This document shows, piece after piece, positions 53,745-62,401 of a DNA stretch of 64,000 bases. Every line of letters begins with the position of its first letter. The stretch's first letter is position 1. Location of the stretch: contig JBFLYK010000010.1 of assembly GCA_040756995.1 (NCBI GenBank), positions 94,440-158,439 on the forward strand, in the 5' to 3' direction. The notes under the pieces are model-generated. The model was not told where the DNA came from and made no database searches. It saw only the letters and a program-made list of their open reading frames with translations. The translations under genes and the position numbers were made by a program. Source of the stretch: BP-133 sp040756995. Its GTDB lineage: Bacteria; Actinomycetota; Acidimicrobiia; IMCC26256; BP-133.

Positions 53745-54583
53745 CTCCGCTGCAGATCCCGTAGATCCCGGTAGCCGATCAGGACCGCCCCTGCCCGTTC
53801 GAGCAGATCGGGCAGGGACGGATCGTTGCGGACATAGGCGTGGTCCTCGACGCGGCCGGGCCAGTCGGGGCAGGCGGCCCGCAATTCGTCGGTGTCGATG
53901 GCGGGGTGGGTCTGGATCTCGGTCACGCCGGGGGCCAGCTCGAACAGGGCCCGCTCGATCGCCCGCTGCGACCCGACCCGCCCGATCCCCTCGCGGGGCA
54001 CGGCCACCAGGTGATCGGGGAAGATCGCCCCCTCCTCGGCGGCCAGCTTCCGGAACGGGAAGCCGACCAGGCGCTGGGTGGCCTCGCCCGGCAGGCGCAT
54101 CGGCAGGCCGAAGTCGAGGGCCAGCTCCAGGTACACGTCGAAGAACTCCGGCCGGCCGAGCAGGGCGCCGATGTGGCTGTCGACGTGGCTCACGTCGAAC
54201 CCCCAGTAGATGGCCCGCTCGATCTGGGCCCGGCCCTCCTTACGGACCTCCTCGATGTCGCCGTGGTCCCAGAGATCCTCGATGGTGCGGGGAAAGCCGC
54301 CGTCCCCGTCCCGCAGCGACGGCGAGTGGCTGATGGGACCCCACCGGTAGGTGTCCCACTCGGCGTTGAAGGTGAGGTGCACGCCGACGTCCTCGCCCCG
54401 GTAGCCGGCGGCGGCATCCCGGGCCCAGGGCGCCGGGACCATGAGCGAGGCGCTGGTGGCCGCGCCATGGCGGAGGGCGTCGTAGATGCCGACGTTCGAC
54501 GCCCGGGTCAGCCCGAGCTCGTCGGCGTTGAGGATGACCAGCCGGGCATCGGCGGCGAACCCGAGCCGCTCCGCAAGCGTCAT
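53741..54583 (-). CDS. ChbG/YdjC-like carbohydrate deacetylase
   Basis: This is a 280-residue metal-dependent deacetylase-like protein. Metal ligands are Asp-Glu in LVILNADELGLTRASN, His in GVHLTFNAEW and HVDSHIGAL, and the pattern EIQTHPAIDTDEL, all typical of the YdjC family, which removes acetyl groups from N-acetylglucosamine-containing oligosaccharides. The ATG at 54583 is preferred; the much longer open frame is a shadow of the peptidase gene on the other strand. Confidence 0.8.
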   Translation of the reverse strand: MTLAERLGFAADARLVILNADELGLTRASNVGIYDALRHGAATSASLMVPAPWARDAAAGYRGEDVGVHLTFNAEWDTYRWGPISHSPSLRDGDGGFPRTIEDLWDHGDIEEVRKEGRAQIERAIYWGFDVSHVDSHIGALLGRPEFFDVYLELALDFGLPMRLPGEATQRLVGFPFRKLAAEEGAIFPDHLVAVPREGIGRVGSQRAIERALFELAPGVTEIQTHPAIDTDELRAACPDWPGRVEDHAYVRNDPSLPDLLERAGAVLIGYRDLRDLQRS

Positions 54584-54670
54584 GCTCGCAACGCTACCCC
54601 GGGGGTCAGGGGGTGGCCCCCTGATAAAGGCGGCGTGAGCCGCTCGAGCAGCCGTGCTAGGACGGGGCCT

Positions 54671-56524
54671 ATGACTGCCGACGCCGTCCCCCTCGTCCCT
54701 CGGGAGGTCCTGTTCGGGAACCCCGAGAAGGTCCAGCCCCGCATCTCGCCCGACGGGAAGCGCCTCGCCTACATCGCTCCGCTCAACGGGGTGCTGAACG
54801 TCTGGGTGGGCGACATCGGCGCCCCCGAGGACACGTTCAAGGCCGTGACCGACGACACCGACCGGGGGATCCGGGCCTTCTTCTGGGGGCAGGACAACGC
54901 CCGCATCCTCTACGTCCAGGACGTGGGCGGCGACGAGAACTGGCGGCTCTACGACGTCGAGCTGGAGACGGGCACGATCCGGGACCTCACGCCGTTCGAC
55001 GGTGTCCAGGCGCAGCTCATCGCCGAGGAGAAGAAGTACCCCACCGAGATGCTGGTCGGCCTCAACAAGGACAACCCGCAGCTCCACGACGTCTACCACC
55101 TCGACATCGAGAGCGGGGAGCTGGAGCTGATCCTCAAGAACCCCGGCATCGTGGGCTTCGTGGCCGACGCCGAGATGCGGGTGCGGGCCGGCCTCCAGCC
55201 CCGACCCGACGGCGGGATGAACCTCGTCGGCCGCCGCCCCGGCGCCAGCGCCGAACAGTGGGAGGTGTTCCTCGAGGTCGACTCCGACGACGCCCTCGGC
55301 ACCGCCCCCATCGGCTTCACCGCCGATGGCAACAGCCTCTACCTGCTGTCGTCGGTCGACGCCAACGCCAGCCGCCTGCTGCGGGTCGACCTCAGCACCG
55401 GCATGGCCACCGTCCTGGCCGAGGACCCGCAGTACGACGTGAGCGGCGTCGTGTCGAACCCCGACACCAAAGAGATCCAGATGGTGTCGTACACCAAGGC
55501 CCGCACGGAGCACGTGGTGCTCGACCCCTCCATCGCCGACGACATGGCCGCCATCGCCCAGATCCAGCCCGGCGACTTCACCTTCCTCGGGCGGGACCAC
55601 GCCGATCGCACGTGGCTGGTCGGCTTCACCGTCGACGACGGGCCGGTGGCCTACTACGCCTGGGACCGGGCGCAGAAGAAGGCGACGTTCCTGTTCCACC
55701 ACCAGCCGGCGCTGTCCCGCTACACGCTGGCCCATATGGAGCCGTTCTCCTTCAGCGCCCGGGACGGCCTCACGATCCACGGCTACCTGACGTTCCCGCC
55801 CGGGGCCGAGCGGCGCGACCTGCCGGCGGTGTTGATGGTTCACGGCGGGCCGTGGGCCCGGGACACCTGGGGCTTCAACCCCGAGGCCCAGTGGCTGGCC
55901 AACCGGGGCTACGTGTCGGTCCAGGTCAACTTCCGGGGGTCGACCGGCTACGGCAAGGAGTTCGTCAACGCCGGCAACAAGCAGTGGGCGGCGGCCATGC
56001 ACGACGACCTGGTCGACGCCGTCGAATACCTCGTCGGCCAGAGCTGGATCGACCGCCGGCGGGTGGCGATCTCGGGCGGCTCCTACGGCGGTTACGCCGC
56101 CCTCGTCGGGGCCACGTTCACGCCCGACGTGTTCTGCTGCGCGGTCGACGTCGTCGGCCCGTCCAACCTGAAGACGCTGATCGAGTCGATCCCGCCGTAC
56201 TGGGCCCCGATCGTGGCGCAGTTCCACGAGCGGGTCGGCAACCCCGAGACCGAGGCCGACCTGTTGTGGGCGCGCTCACCGCTGTCCCGGGTGGACCAGA
56301 TCAAGATCCCCATCCTCGTCGCCCAGGGCGCCAATGACCCCCGGGTCAAACAGGCGGAGTCGGAGCAGATCGTGGGCGCCATGCGGGAGAAGGGCATCGA
56401 CCACGTCTACCTGCTCTTCGGCGACGAAGGCCACGGCTTCGCCAAGCCCGAGAACCGGATGAAGTTCTTCCAGGTGGCCGAGCAGTTCCTGGCCAAGCAC
56501 CTGGGCGGCCGGGCCGAACCCTGA
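54671..56524 (+). CDS. S9 family prolyl oligopeptidase (acylaminoacyl-peptidase-like)
   Basis: This is a 617-residue cytoplasmic serine peptidase: an N-terminal propeller with VQPRISPDGKRLAYIAPLNG, and a C-terminal alpha/beta hydrolase with the oxyanion MVHGGPWARDTWG, the nucleophile ISGGSYGGYAALVG, the acid AQGANDPRVKQAE and His GDEGHGFAKPENR. It belongs to the S9C/DPP-like group, distinct from the oligopeptidase B at 3394. The ATG at 54671 begins directly at the conserved sequence. Confidence 0.9.
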   Translation: MTADAVPLVPREVLFGNPEKVQPRISPDGKRLAYIAPLNGVLNVWVGDIGAPEDTFKAVTDDTDRGIRAFFWGQDNARILYVQDVGGDENWRLYDVELETGTIRDLTPFDGVQAQLIAEEKKYPTEMLVGLNKDNPQLHDVYHLDIESGELELILKNPGIVGFVADAEMRVRAGLQPRPDGGMNLVGRRPGASAEQWEVFLEVDSDDALGTAPIGFTADGNSLYLLSSVDANASRLLRVDLSTGMATVLAEDPQYDVSGVVSNPDTKEIQMVSYTKARTEHVVLDPSIADDMAAIAQIQPGDFTFLGRDHADRTWLVGFTVDDGPVAYYAWDRAQKKATFLFHHQPALSRYTLAHMEPFSFSARDGLTIHGYLTFPPGAERRDLPAVLMVHGGPWARDTWGFNPEAQWLANRGYVSVQVNFRGSTGYGKEFVNAGNKQWAAAMHDDLVDAVEYLVGQSWIDRRRVAISGGSYGGYAALVGATFTPDVFCCAVDVVGPSNLKTLIESIPPYWAPIVAQFHERVGNPETEADLLWARSPLSRVDQIKIPILVAQGANDPRVKQAESEQIVGAMREKGIDHVYLLFGDEGHGFAKPENRMKFFQVAEQFLAKHLGGRAEP

Positions 56525-56527
56525 GGG

Positions 56528-56923
56528 TCAGGGGGCGTTCTGGGCGCCCTGGATTCCCTGGACCCGTTCCCGGGTCGGGACGCGGTAGAGCACGTACCAG
56601 GCGCCGATGGCCACCAGGCCGATGATCGTGAGGGAGATGGCCGGGTGACCGGCGGCCAGGGCACTGGCGCCGGCGACGACCACCATGGTCCCGACGGCCC
56701 AGGCCTTGGCCCGCCGGGGCATGCCGAGACCGGCCCGGTGGTCGCGGACCATCGGGCCGATCCGGGGCAGGTCGAGCACCCACTGCTCGAAGCGGGGGCT
56801 GGAGCGGGCGAAGCACGACGCGGCGATGATGAAGAAGACGGTGGTCGGCAGCCCGGGGACGACGATGCCGATGCCGCCGAGGCCCACCGCCAACCAGCCC
56901 GCGATGAACCAGATCCAGCGCAT
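56528..56923 (-). CDS. DUF454 (YbaN) family membrane protein
   Basis: This is a 131-residue inner-membrane protein with IWFIAGWLAVGLGGIGIVVP and GLPTTVFFIIAASCFARSSP, the highly conserved start of DUF454, then FEQWVLDLPRIGPMV and two more helices. Function is unknown. The start is 1 base from the stop of the upstream membrane protein, so they form a pair. Confidence 0.85.
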   Translation of the reverse strand: MRWIWFIAGWLAVGLGGIGIVVPGLPTTVFFIIAASCFARSSPRFEQWVLDLPRIGPMVRDHRAGLGMPRRAKAWAVGTMVVVAGASALAAGHPAISLTIIGLVAIGAWYVLYRVPTRERVQGIQGAQNAP

Positions 56924-56924
56924 G

Positions 56925-57326
56925 TCAGCCGGCCAGGTCGGCGATGTCGATGACGGCCTGGATCACGAGCAGCACGAGGATGCTCCCGCCGATGGCGGTG
57001 TACCGCCATCGCCACCGGTGGTCGGCGGCGAAGAAGCGGCGGATGGAGGCGACGATCGCCACCATCGACACGGTGCCGACCGCCAGGCCGAGAACCGGCC
57101 CCACATTGCCGGCGAACCCGACGATGGGCCCCAGGACGGGGAGCACGATGTACGTGAGCAGACACCGGGCGGCGGAGATCCACACCGAGCGGCTGAAGGC
57201 CTGCTGGGCCGCCCGGCCCGAGGGCCGCGGCGCGTCCTCCGGGAGGCGGAGCACCCGCCGCATGGCGCAATCGGCATCGGAGCGGATGGGCCCGGGCGCC
57301 GGGCCGTGGGAGACGACGGAATCCAC
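56925..57326 (-). CDS. Hypothetical membrane protein
   Basis: This is a 133-residue protein with a basic N-terminal part and three hydrophobic helices (CLLTYIVLPVLGPIVGFAGN, VLGLAVGTVSMVAIVASI, YTAIGGSILVLLVIQAVIDI). The ATG at 57326 is used; an internal Met about 21 codons later is possible. It is probably co-transcribed with the DUF454 gene. No family is recognised. Confidence 0.65.
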   Translation of the reverse strand: MDSVVSHGPAPGPIRSDADCAMRRVLRLPEDAPRPSGRAAQQAFSRSVWISAARCLLTYIVLPVLGPIVGFAGNVGPVLGLAVGTVSMVAIVASIRRFFAADHRWRWRYTAIGGSILVLLVIQAVIDIADLAG

Positions 57327-57524
57327 ACCGCCACGCTACCGGCCGGGAAGGGTCGCGGGGATTTCGGCCGATTCAGGAACCCGTCGGGCCGTCATCGGAG
57401 AGAGGATGGGGCGTCCACTTCTCGAAGAGGGTCGGCGTGCCCGTCCGGGCGCGGTGCCAGAATGGGCTGCAACCCGACGGCGTGCCCCCCAGTCCGTGGT
57501 CGCCGAGGGAGTGGAGCGAGCCTG

Positions 57525-58043
57525 ATGGACGTTTTTACGCACGACGCTGACATCGACGCCGGCGCTCCGGTCGGCGGCCGGGATCGCAGCGGCGGTGCGG
57601 GCGACCACGGCCGCTGGGCCCGGCGGCTCGACAACCGGCGCCGTCGCCGGCGCCGCATCGCCATGGGGTTGGCGGCGGCCGGCGTGATCGCCATCGTGGT
57701 CGGGCTGAGCTGGAACCCGGGGCGGGGCGGGGGCGACACCGACCAGCCCCAGCCGGTGACCGTCGAGGGCGGGGTCACGGAGAACACGGCCAAGGAGCCC
57801 ACCAACAACCCCGGCGGGGTCGGCGAGAACCCGGAGGGAACGGGGCTGCCGGCCGTTCCTCCGCAGGGCAGCCGGGTGCGGACGGGCACTAAGGAAGAGG
57901 GCTGCTTCGCCAGCATGCGGGAGTACCTCGACACCTGGGACCGGACCGGCCAGGAGCCCGAACCGTGCTTCATCGGGCAGCCTCCGGCCGACCAGCCCCA
58001 GCCCGACGGCGTCGTCCGCAGCTACAACGGCGAGAAGTTCTAG
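57525..58043 (+). CDS. Hypothetical membrane-anchored protein with Pro/Gly-rich exterior
   Basis: This is a 172-residue single-pass protein: an acidic then Arg-rich cytoplasmic head (WARRLDNRRRRRRRIAMGLA), one membrane helix (GLAAAGVIAIVVGLSW), and an exported disordered region rich in Pro, Gly and Asn with two Cys (GCFASMREYLDTW, EPCFIGQPP). The ATG at 57525 is preferred. It is followed at once by a terminator, so it is a single-gene unit. No family is recognised. Confidence 0.6.
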   Translation: MDVFTHDADIDAGAPVGGRDRSGGAGDHGRWARRLDNRRRRRRRIAMGLAAAGVIAIVVGLSWNPGRGGGDTDQPQPVTVEGGVTENTAKEPTNNPGGVGENPEGTGLPAVPPQGSRVRTGTKEEGCFASMREYLDTWDRTGQEPEPCFIGQPPADQPQPDGVVRSYNGEKF

Positions 58044-58060
58044 GGGCTTTCGCCCCCTTT
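58043..58060 (+). terminator. Rho-independent-like terminator
   Basis: GGGGC, loop TTTC and GCCCC form a short stem followed by CTTT, starting within the stop codon of the preceding gene. Confidence 0.6.
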
Positions 58061-58113
58061 CGGGCGGTTTGGATTGCCGCATCTCCCGGCGCCCCCGGGG
58101 GTACCGTCGTGCT

Positions 58114-58749
58114 ATGGGAATCCATGGTCGCCCCAGGCCCGTCCGCCGCTGGCTGACGGTGGCGCTCCTGGCTGCCGGTGGGCTCGCCGCCTGCGGCGAC
58201 GACGCCCCCCCGGCGACGTCGGCGGCCAGCGGTCAGCCGGCCCCGGTCGAGCAGTCGTCGACCACCCAGCCCAGCGTGGCGCCGTGCACCTTCGCGGGCA
58301 GCACCGACGCGGCCAAGGGCGGGGGTGACGCCCCCACCCGGCTGCTGACTGACGTCCGGGTCGGCGTCCACGGCTGCTACGAGCGGGTGACCTTCGAGCT
58401 CAAGCCGCAGCGGGGCGAGGCTGACGGGCCGGTCGGCTGGAAGGCGGCCTACGAACCGGGTCCGATCACCGAGGACGGGTCGGGCCGCACCGTGCCGGTC
58501 AAGGGCGCCGCCTTTCTCGTCGTCACGATGAGCGCCACCGGCGCCGACCTCAGCCAGGAGGCTGCGCCGGCGACGTACACCGGTCCCCCCTCCCTGGTGG
58601 CCGACGGCGCCACCCGCATCCAGCAGGTGCGGCGGGTGGGCGACTTCGAGGGCGTCCTCACCTGGGTGATCGGTCTCGACAAGCAGCGCCCGTTCCGTGT
58701 CACCACCCAGGACGGTCCGGCCCGGGTCATCGTCGACGTCGGCGACTGA
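58114..58749 (+). CDS. Lipoprotein with AMIN-like domain
   Basis: This is a 211-residue secreted lipoprotein. The signal RRWLTVALLAAGGLAACGDD has a lipobox (LAAC). A Ser/Thr/Pro-rich linker is followed by a beta-domain with LLTDVRVGVHGCYERVTFEL, VTMSATGADLSQEA, QVRRVGDFEGVLTWVIGLDK and PARVIVDVGD, which resembles the actinobacterial AMIN-like domain. Such domains bind cell-wall components. The ATG at 58114 is chosen because the signal peptide begins there. Confidence 0.75.
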   Translation: MGIHGRPRPVRRWLTVALLAAGGLAACGDDAPPATSAASGQPAPVEQSSTTQPSVAPCTFAGSTDAAKGGGDAPTRLLTDVRVGVHGCYERVTFELKPQRGEADGPVGWKAAYEPGPITEDGSGRTVPVKGAAFLVVTMSATGADLSQEAAPATYTGPPSLVADGATRIQQVRRVGDFEGVLTWVIGLDKQRPFRVTTQDGPARVIVDVGD

Positions 58750-58763
58750 GCTGGGGCGGCGGC

Positions 58764-59624
58764 TCAGCCGAAGCGGCCGGCCCCGGGTTCGGCCTCGCCC
58801 TCACCCCGCCGGTACGACCAGAGATGGTCGACGACGGTGAACCCCTCGGCCAGGTACAGCTCCAGCGCCGGCCGGCGGTCCCGGACCTTCGGGTCGTCGT
58901 GGTCGACGAACAGGACGACGTCGGCCACACCCTCCTCGGCCAGCACCGACCGGGCGGACCGCAGCAGCTGACGGCCCAGCCCCCGCCGGCGGTACTCCGG
59001 TTCGATCTCGAGCCACCAGACGACCCCCAGACCGGGGGCGGGCAGGCTCAGCTCGGCGCCGCCCACCGGATGGCCGTCGACCTCCAGCTCCACCCGCAGC
59101 TCGGCGCCGTGCCCCCGGCGCCGGAACGGCACGTCAGGCGGTTCGCCGGCCGCCGAGCCGGCCAGGTACAGCCAGCGGTCCTGGCCGGTGAAGCCCCGGG
59201 CCAGCAGGGCGTTGTGGGTGGCGGGCCGGTGGTCGCGGGGAAGGCCCTCCAGACCCACCGCCAGCTCGGTCGCCGACCAGAAGGCGAAGATCGGGTCGCC
59301 CCGGCGCACCCCCCGCAGCAGGGGCCACAGGACCGCCTCCACGGTGGCCGGGTCCTCCCCGGCGTGGAGCCAGAGCAGGTACCGGTCGCCGCTGCGGCGT
59401 CGGCCGAGCGCCCCGCCCCCGACCAGCGACCCGTCCGGTCCCTCGACGCCGATGGTCCGCATCGTGGCCAGCTCCCGCCACCACCACGGGTCGGTCGTCG
59501 ACCGGCCGGCCAGCGCCGTCCGCACCCGCTCCGGTGTGCATTCGGGCTGGCCCGGGAGGCGGTCGCGGTCGACCAGCGCGCAGATGGCCTCGACGTCGTC
59601 GGGGCCAAGAGGCCGGGCGTTCAA
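58764..59624 (-). CDS. GNAT acetyltransferase (MshD-like tandem domain)
   Basis: This is a 286-residue acetyltransferase with two GNAT-like halves. The C-terminal half holds the acetyl-CoA loop WWLEIEPEYRRRGLGRQLLR (RRGLG as Q/RxxGxG/A). The tandem layout and length resemble mycothiol synthase MshD, the last step of mycothiol synthesis, which would fit the Mca gene nearby, but this is not certain. The TTG at 59624 overlaps the stop of the upstream oxidoreductase (TTGA) and is the only start covering the first domain. Confidence 0.65.
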   Translation of the reverse strand: MNARPLGPDDVEAICALVDRDRLPGQPECTPERVRTALAGRSTTDPWWWRELATMRTIGVEGPDGSLVGGGALGRRRSGDRYLLWLHAGEDPATVEAVLWPLLRGVRRGDPIFAFWSATELAVGLEGLPRDHRPATHNALLARGFTGQDRWLYLAGSAAGEPPDVPFRRRGHGAELRVELEVDGHPVGGAELSLPAPGLGVVWWLEIEPEYRRRGLGRQLLRSARSVLAEEGVADVVLFVDHDDPKVRDRRPALELYLAEGFTVVDHLWSYRRGEGEAEPGAGRFG

Positions 59625-60601
59625 CGGAGGTCCAGCACCACTTTCCCGAAGGTGCGGTCGGCGCCCACCAGCTCGTAGGCCCGCTCGGCCTCGGCCAGGG
59701 GCACGACGGCGTCGATCACGGGCTTGATGGTCCCCCGACCGATCAGGGGCAGGACCTGGCCCGCGAAGAGGTGGGTGGCGTCGGCCTTCTCGGCCGCCGG
59801 GCGGGACCGCAGCACCGTCCCCCGCACCACGAGGCGCTTGGCCAGGAGCGTGCCCATATCGAGCTCCGCCGCCCGACCGGCGATCAGGCCGACGACGATG
59901 ATCCGCCCCCGAGGGGCGGCGGCGGCCACGTCGACGCCGAGGTAGGGGCCGCCGAGGAGATCGAGCGTGACGTCGGCCGGCCCGGCGGCGGCGGTGATCT
60001 CGGCGGCCAGGGCCGCCGGATCGAACCGCGACGGCGCCAGGATCGGATGGTCGAGCCCGAGTTCGCCGGCCCGCTCCAGCTTGTCCTTCGAACGGCTGGT
60101 GCCGGCCACGGTGGCCCCCAGACATTGGGCCAGTTGCAGGGCGGCGGTGCCGACCCCGGACGCCACGGCGTGGACCAGCACCCGCTGGCCGGACATCAGG
60201 CCGCCCTGGACGACCATGGCGTCGTGGGCGGTGATGAAGGCCTCGGGGATGCCGCCCGCTTCCACCAGATCGAGCGTGTCGGGGACCCGGGCGCAGTGCG
60301 ACGCCGCGGTGACGAGGTACCCGGCCTGGCCGCCGCCGGCCACGATGCCCATGACCCGGTCGCCGGGGCACGGCGAGGCGACCCCCGACCCGACGGCCTC
60401 GACGACACCGGCGAATTCGAGGCCGGGAATGTCGGCCGGGACCCCGGAGGGAGGGGGGTAGCGGCCGGCCCGCTGGAGGAGGTCGGCCCGGTTGATCCCG
60501 GCGCCGTGCACCCGGACGAGGACCTGGCCGGCGGCCGGTTCGGGGACGGGCCGCTCCTCGACCACGAGGCGGCCGCCTTCCTGGATGACGAGGGCCCGCA
60601 T
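59621..60601 (-). CDS. NAD(P)H quinone oxidoreductase (zinc-independent MDR family, PIG3-like)
   Basis: This is a 326-residue medium-chain reductase. The N-terminus MRALVIQEGGRLVVEERPVP and the segment GINRADLLQRAGRYPPPSGV are characteristic. The nucleotide fold is VLVHAVASGVGTAALQLAQC, with the AxxGVG motif. The catalytic zinc Cys is absent. It reduces quinones or enoyl-type substrates with NADPH. It is the first gene of a pair with the GNAT gene. Confidence 0.88.
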   Translation of the reverse strand: MRALVIQEGGRLVVEERPVPEPAAGQVLVRVHGAGINRADLLQRAGRYPPPSGVPADIPGLEFAGVVEAVGSGVASPCPGDRVMGIVAGGGQAGYLVTAASHCARVPDTLDLVEAGGIPEAFITAHDAMVVQGGLMSGQRVLVHAVASGVGTAALQLAQCLGATVAGTSRSKDKLERAGELGLDHPILAPSRFDPAALAAEITAAAGPADVTLDLLGGPYLGVDVAAAAPRGRIIVVGLIAGRAAELDMGTLLAKRLVVRGTVLRSRPAAEKADATHLFAGQVLPLIGRGTIKPVIDAVVPLAEAERAYELVGADRTFGKVVLDLR

Positions 60602-60622
60602 GGAACGGAGCCTAACCGGGCC

Positions 60623-61177
60623 CTAGAGCCAACTCTCGGCTGCGGAGAGAAGGTAACGGCTGACGGCCAGGCACCGTTCGAAGGCGTCGCAGAGGTTCTC
60701 CTCGCCTTCCAGGATCTCCGACAGGGACACTTCCTGGCGGGCCACGACCGTGAGGCTGCGCTGGGGGGCGTCGGTGGCGGAGGGGAAGGAGTCGATGGCC
60801 GACACGTCGAGCGGCAGGTCCCGGCCGCCGACACCGGCGAGCTCGGTGGCCAGGACCAGCAGGTCCGGCCCGTTGGTCAGCGGCGGCAGCACCCAGGTGA
60901 ACGTCAGGGGAAAGGCGTAGCCGTCGGGCGGCGAGTCGTCATCGTCGAGGCTGTTGACGGCGTCCTCGAAGGACAGGAGTGTGCGGGGGTCGATCTCCAG
61001 CGTGAGGTGGAGGTCCACCGGGCCGCCACAGCCCTCCTCGGGGTGCAGGTCGACCTCCCAGTTCTGCCGCAGCGAGTAGGTCTCGAGAAAGTGGCGCTCG
61101 TCGTGGATGTGGAACCCGTGGCGGACGGCGTGGTCCTTGAGATCGGCCACGTAGCCCGCGACGTCGATGACTGCCAC
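60623..61177 (-). CDS. Hypothetical cytoplasmic protein, 184 residues
   Basis: This is a conserved-looking acidic protein: MAVIDVAGYVADLKDHAVRH, then VDLHLTLEIDPRTLLSFEDA, FPLTFTWVLPPLTNGPDLLV and a helical C-terminus with ENLCDAFERCLAVSRYLLSA. No domain is recognised. It is divergent from the next gene at 61270, and the gap between them is the likely promoter region for both. Confidence 0.6.
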   Translation of the reverse strand: MAVIDVAGYVADLKDHAVRHGFHIHDERHFLETYSLRQNWEVDLHPEEGCGGPVDLHLTLEIDPRTLLSFEDAVNSLDDDDSPPDGYAFPLTFTWVLPPLTNGPDLLVLATELAGVGGRDLPLDVSAIDSFPSATDAPQRSLTVVARQEVSLSEILEGEENLCDAFERCLAVSRYLLSAAESWL

Positions 61178-61269
61178 TGCGTACTCCCGTTCGGGTGATG
61201 CCCGGGGCGCGGGGGTGCCCCCCGGAACTTAAGCCACCATCCTGGCAGTCCCGCACTACGGTTTGGCCC

Positions 61270-61626
61270 GTGGCTGTCCAAGGGGAGCCCCAGGCGGGTG
61301 GTGGCGGGCTGACCTTTCTCGACGGAGAGCTGTCGGAGGTCTCCCTCGACGACGACGAGGCCGCCACGTTCCGGGCCCTGGTGGGGGACCTCGACGCGGT
61401 GACCGTGTCCGCCTGCCCGACGTGCCGGAGCCGGATCCTGGCCGCCGTCGCCCTCGTCGACCTGCTCGACGCCGCACCCCCTCACCCGCGGGCATCGGAG
61501 CTGGTGGAGCTGGCCGACGAAGCGCCCACCCTCCACGTCTACCTGGTGGACGAAGGGAGCTCCTGCACCCACGACGCCTGGCTCGACCCCGGCTACGACG
61601 AATGGGCGGATGCGGTCGAGGGCTAG
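61270..61626 (+). CDS. Hypothetical small acidic protein
   Basis: This is a 118-residue acidic protein: LTFLDGELSEVSLDDDEAAT, a CPTCRSRILAAVALVDLLDA segment and CTHDAWLDPGYDEWADAVEG. CxxC and a third Cys plus His may bind metal. The GTG at 61270 is the first start after the intergenic region. No family is recognised. Confidence 0.55.
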   Translation: MAVQGEPQAGGGGLTFLDGELSEVSLDDDEAATFRALVGDLDAVTVSACPTCRSRILAAVALVDLLDAAPPHPRASELVELADEAPTLHVYLVDEGSSCTHDAWLDPGYDEWADAVEG

Positions 61627-61638
61627 CGCCCTCTCCCG

Positions 61639-61690
61639 CCCATCCTGGCGGCTTCGCCGCCCCGGGCCGGGGCCCCAACCCCGCCTCCAC
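61639..61690. repeat. Dispersed GC-rich hairpin repeat, copy 2
   Basis: This sequence has the same order as at 41417-41471: CCATCCTGGCGGCTTCGCCG, then GGGGCCCCAACCCCG, then a CTCC-rich tail. It lies just after the stop of the preceding gene and may act as a terminator or a REP-like element. Confidence 0.7.
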
Positions 61691-61749
61691 CCGAGCCATG
61701 GGGCCCCGGCCCCAGGCCCGGCCGTAGCGAGGGCTGACGAAGGGATCCC

Positions 61750-62340
61750 CTAGCGGGGGATCTTCGTCCGCTTGAACTCGTTGAGGCGGGTGCTCGGCAC
61801 GAGCTCGAGGGCGTGGGCGAGGTCGTCGACGTTGCCCCGCTCCATCAGCCGCACGAAGACCGCTTCCTCGCCCTCGATGATCGTCGGGACGCCGAAGACG
61901 GCGTAGCGGCCGACGGCCTCGGTGTGCTCGGCCTCCAGCGCCTTGAGCGGGCGCCCGGAGGCGACCTCCTCGGCGACGGCGTCGGGATCGAGGCCGACGG
62001 CGGCCGCCACGTCCCGCATGACCTGCTCCTCGGCGATCTTCTTGCCCTCGTCGTGGCGGGCCCGGAAGGCGGCGAGGTGGAAGTCGAGGAACTTGTCGGC
62101 GAAGGCGTCCCGCACGGCGATGCCCCACAGCAGCGCCCGGACTCCGCCGACACCCTTCTCGTCGAGCCCCCGCTCCCAGACCGGCGTCTCGCCCTCCTCG
62201 ACGTGGACCTGGTCGAGCGAGAACGGCCAGAACCGGACGTCCCAGTCGCGACCTTCCCGCAGGCCGGCGACGAGCGCCTCATGGGCGTTGCGGGCGAACG
62301 GGCAGCGGTAATCCCAGGTGACGGCGAACTGACGAGCCAC
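61750..62340 (-). CDS. DsbA-family (FrnE-like) thioredoxin-fold protein with CPFA motif
   Basis: This is a 196-residue thioredoxin-fold protein. FAVTWDYRCPFARNAHEALV carries the active-site position with only the first Cys (CPFA). The FrnE-like helical insert and the cis-Pro motif in VFGVPTIIEGEEAVF follow. The single Cys argues for a glutathione- or mycothiol-type S-transferase or monothiol role rather than a disulphide oxidase. The GTG at 62340 has GGGAGG 7 bases upstream. No signal peptide, so it is cytoplasmic. Confidence 0.8.
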   Translation of the reverse strand: MARQFAVTWDYRCPFARNAHEALVAGLREGRDWDVRFWPFSLDQVHVEEGETPVWERGLDEKGVGGVRALLWGIAVRDAFADKFLDFHLAAFRARHDEGKKIAEEQVMRDVAAAVGLDPDAVAEEVASGRPLKALEAEHTEAVGRYAVFGVPTIIEGEEAVFVRLMERGNVDDLAHALELVPSTRLNEFKRTKIPR

Positions 62341-62401
62341 GGAGCCTCCCGACCGATGACGACGTTGCAAAAGACCTGTAGAGGGGACAACCCCTCCCGG
62401 T

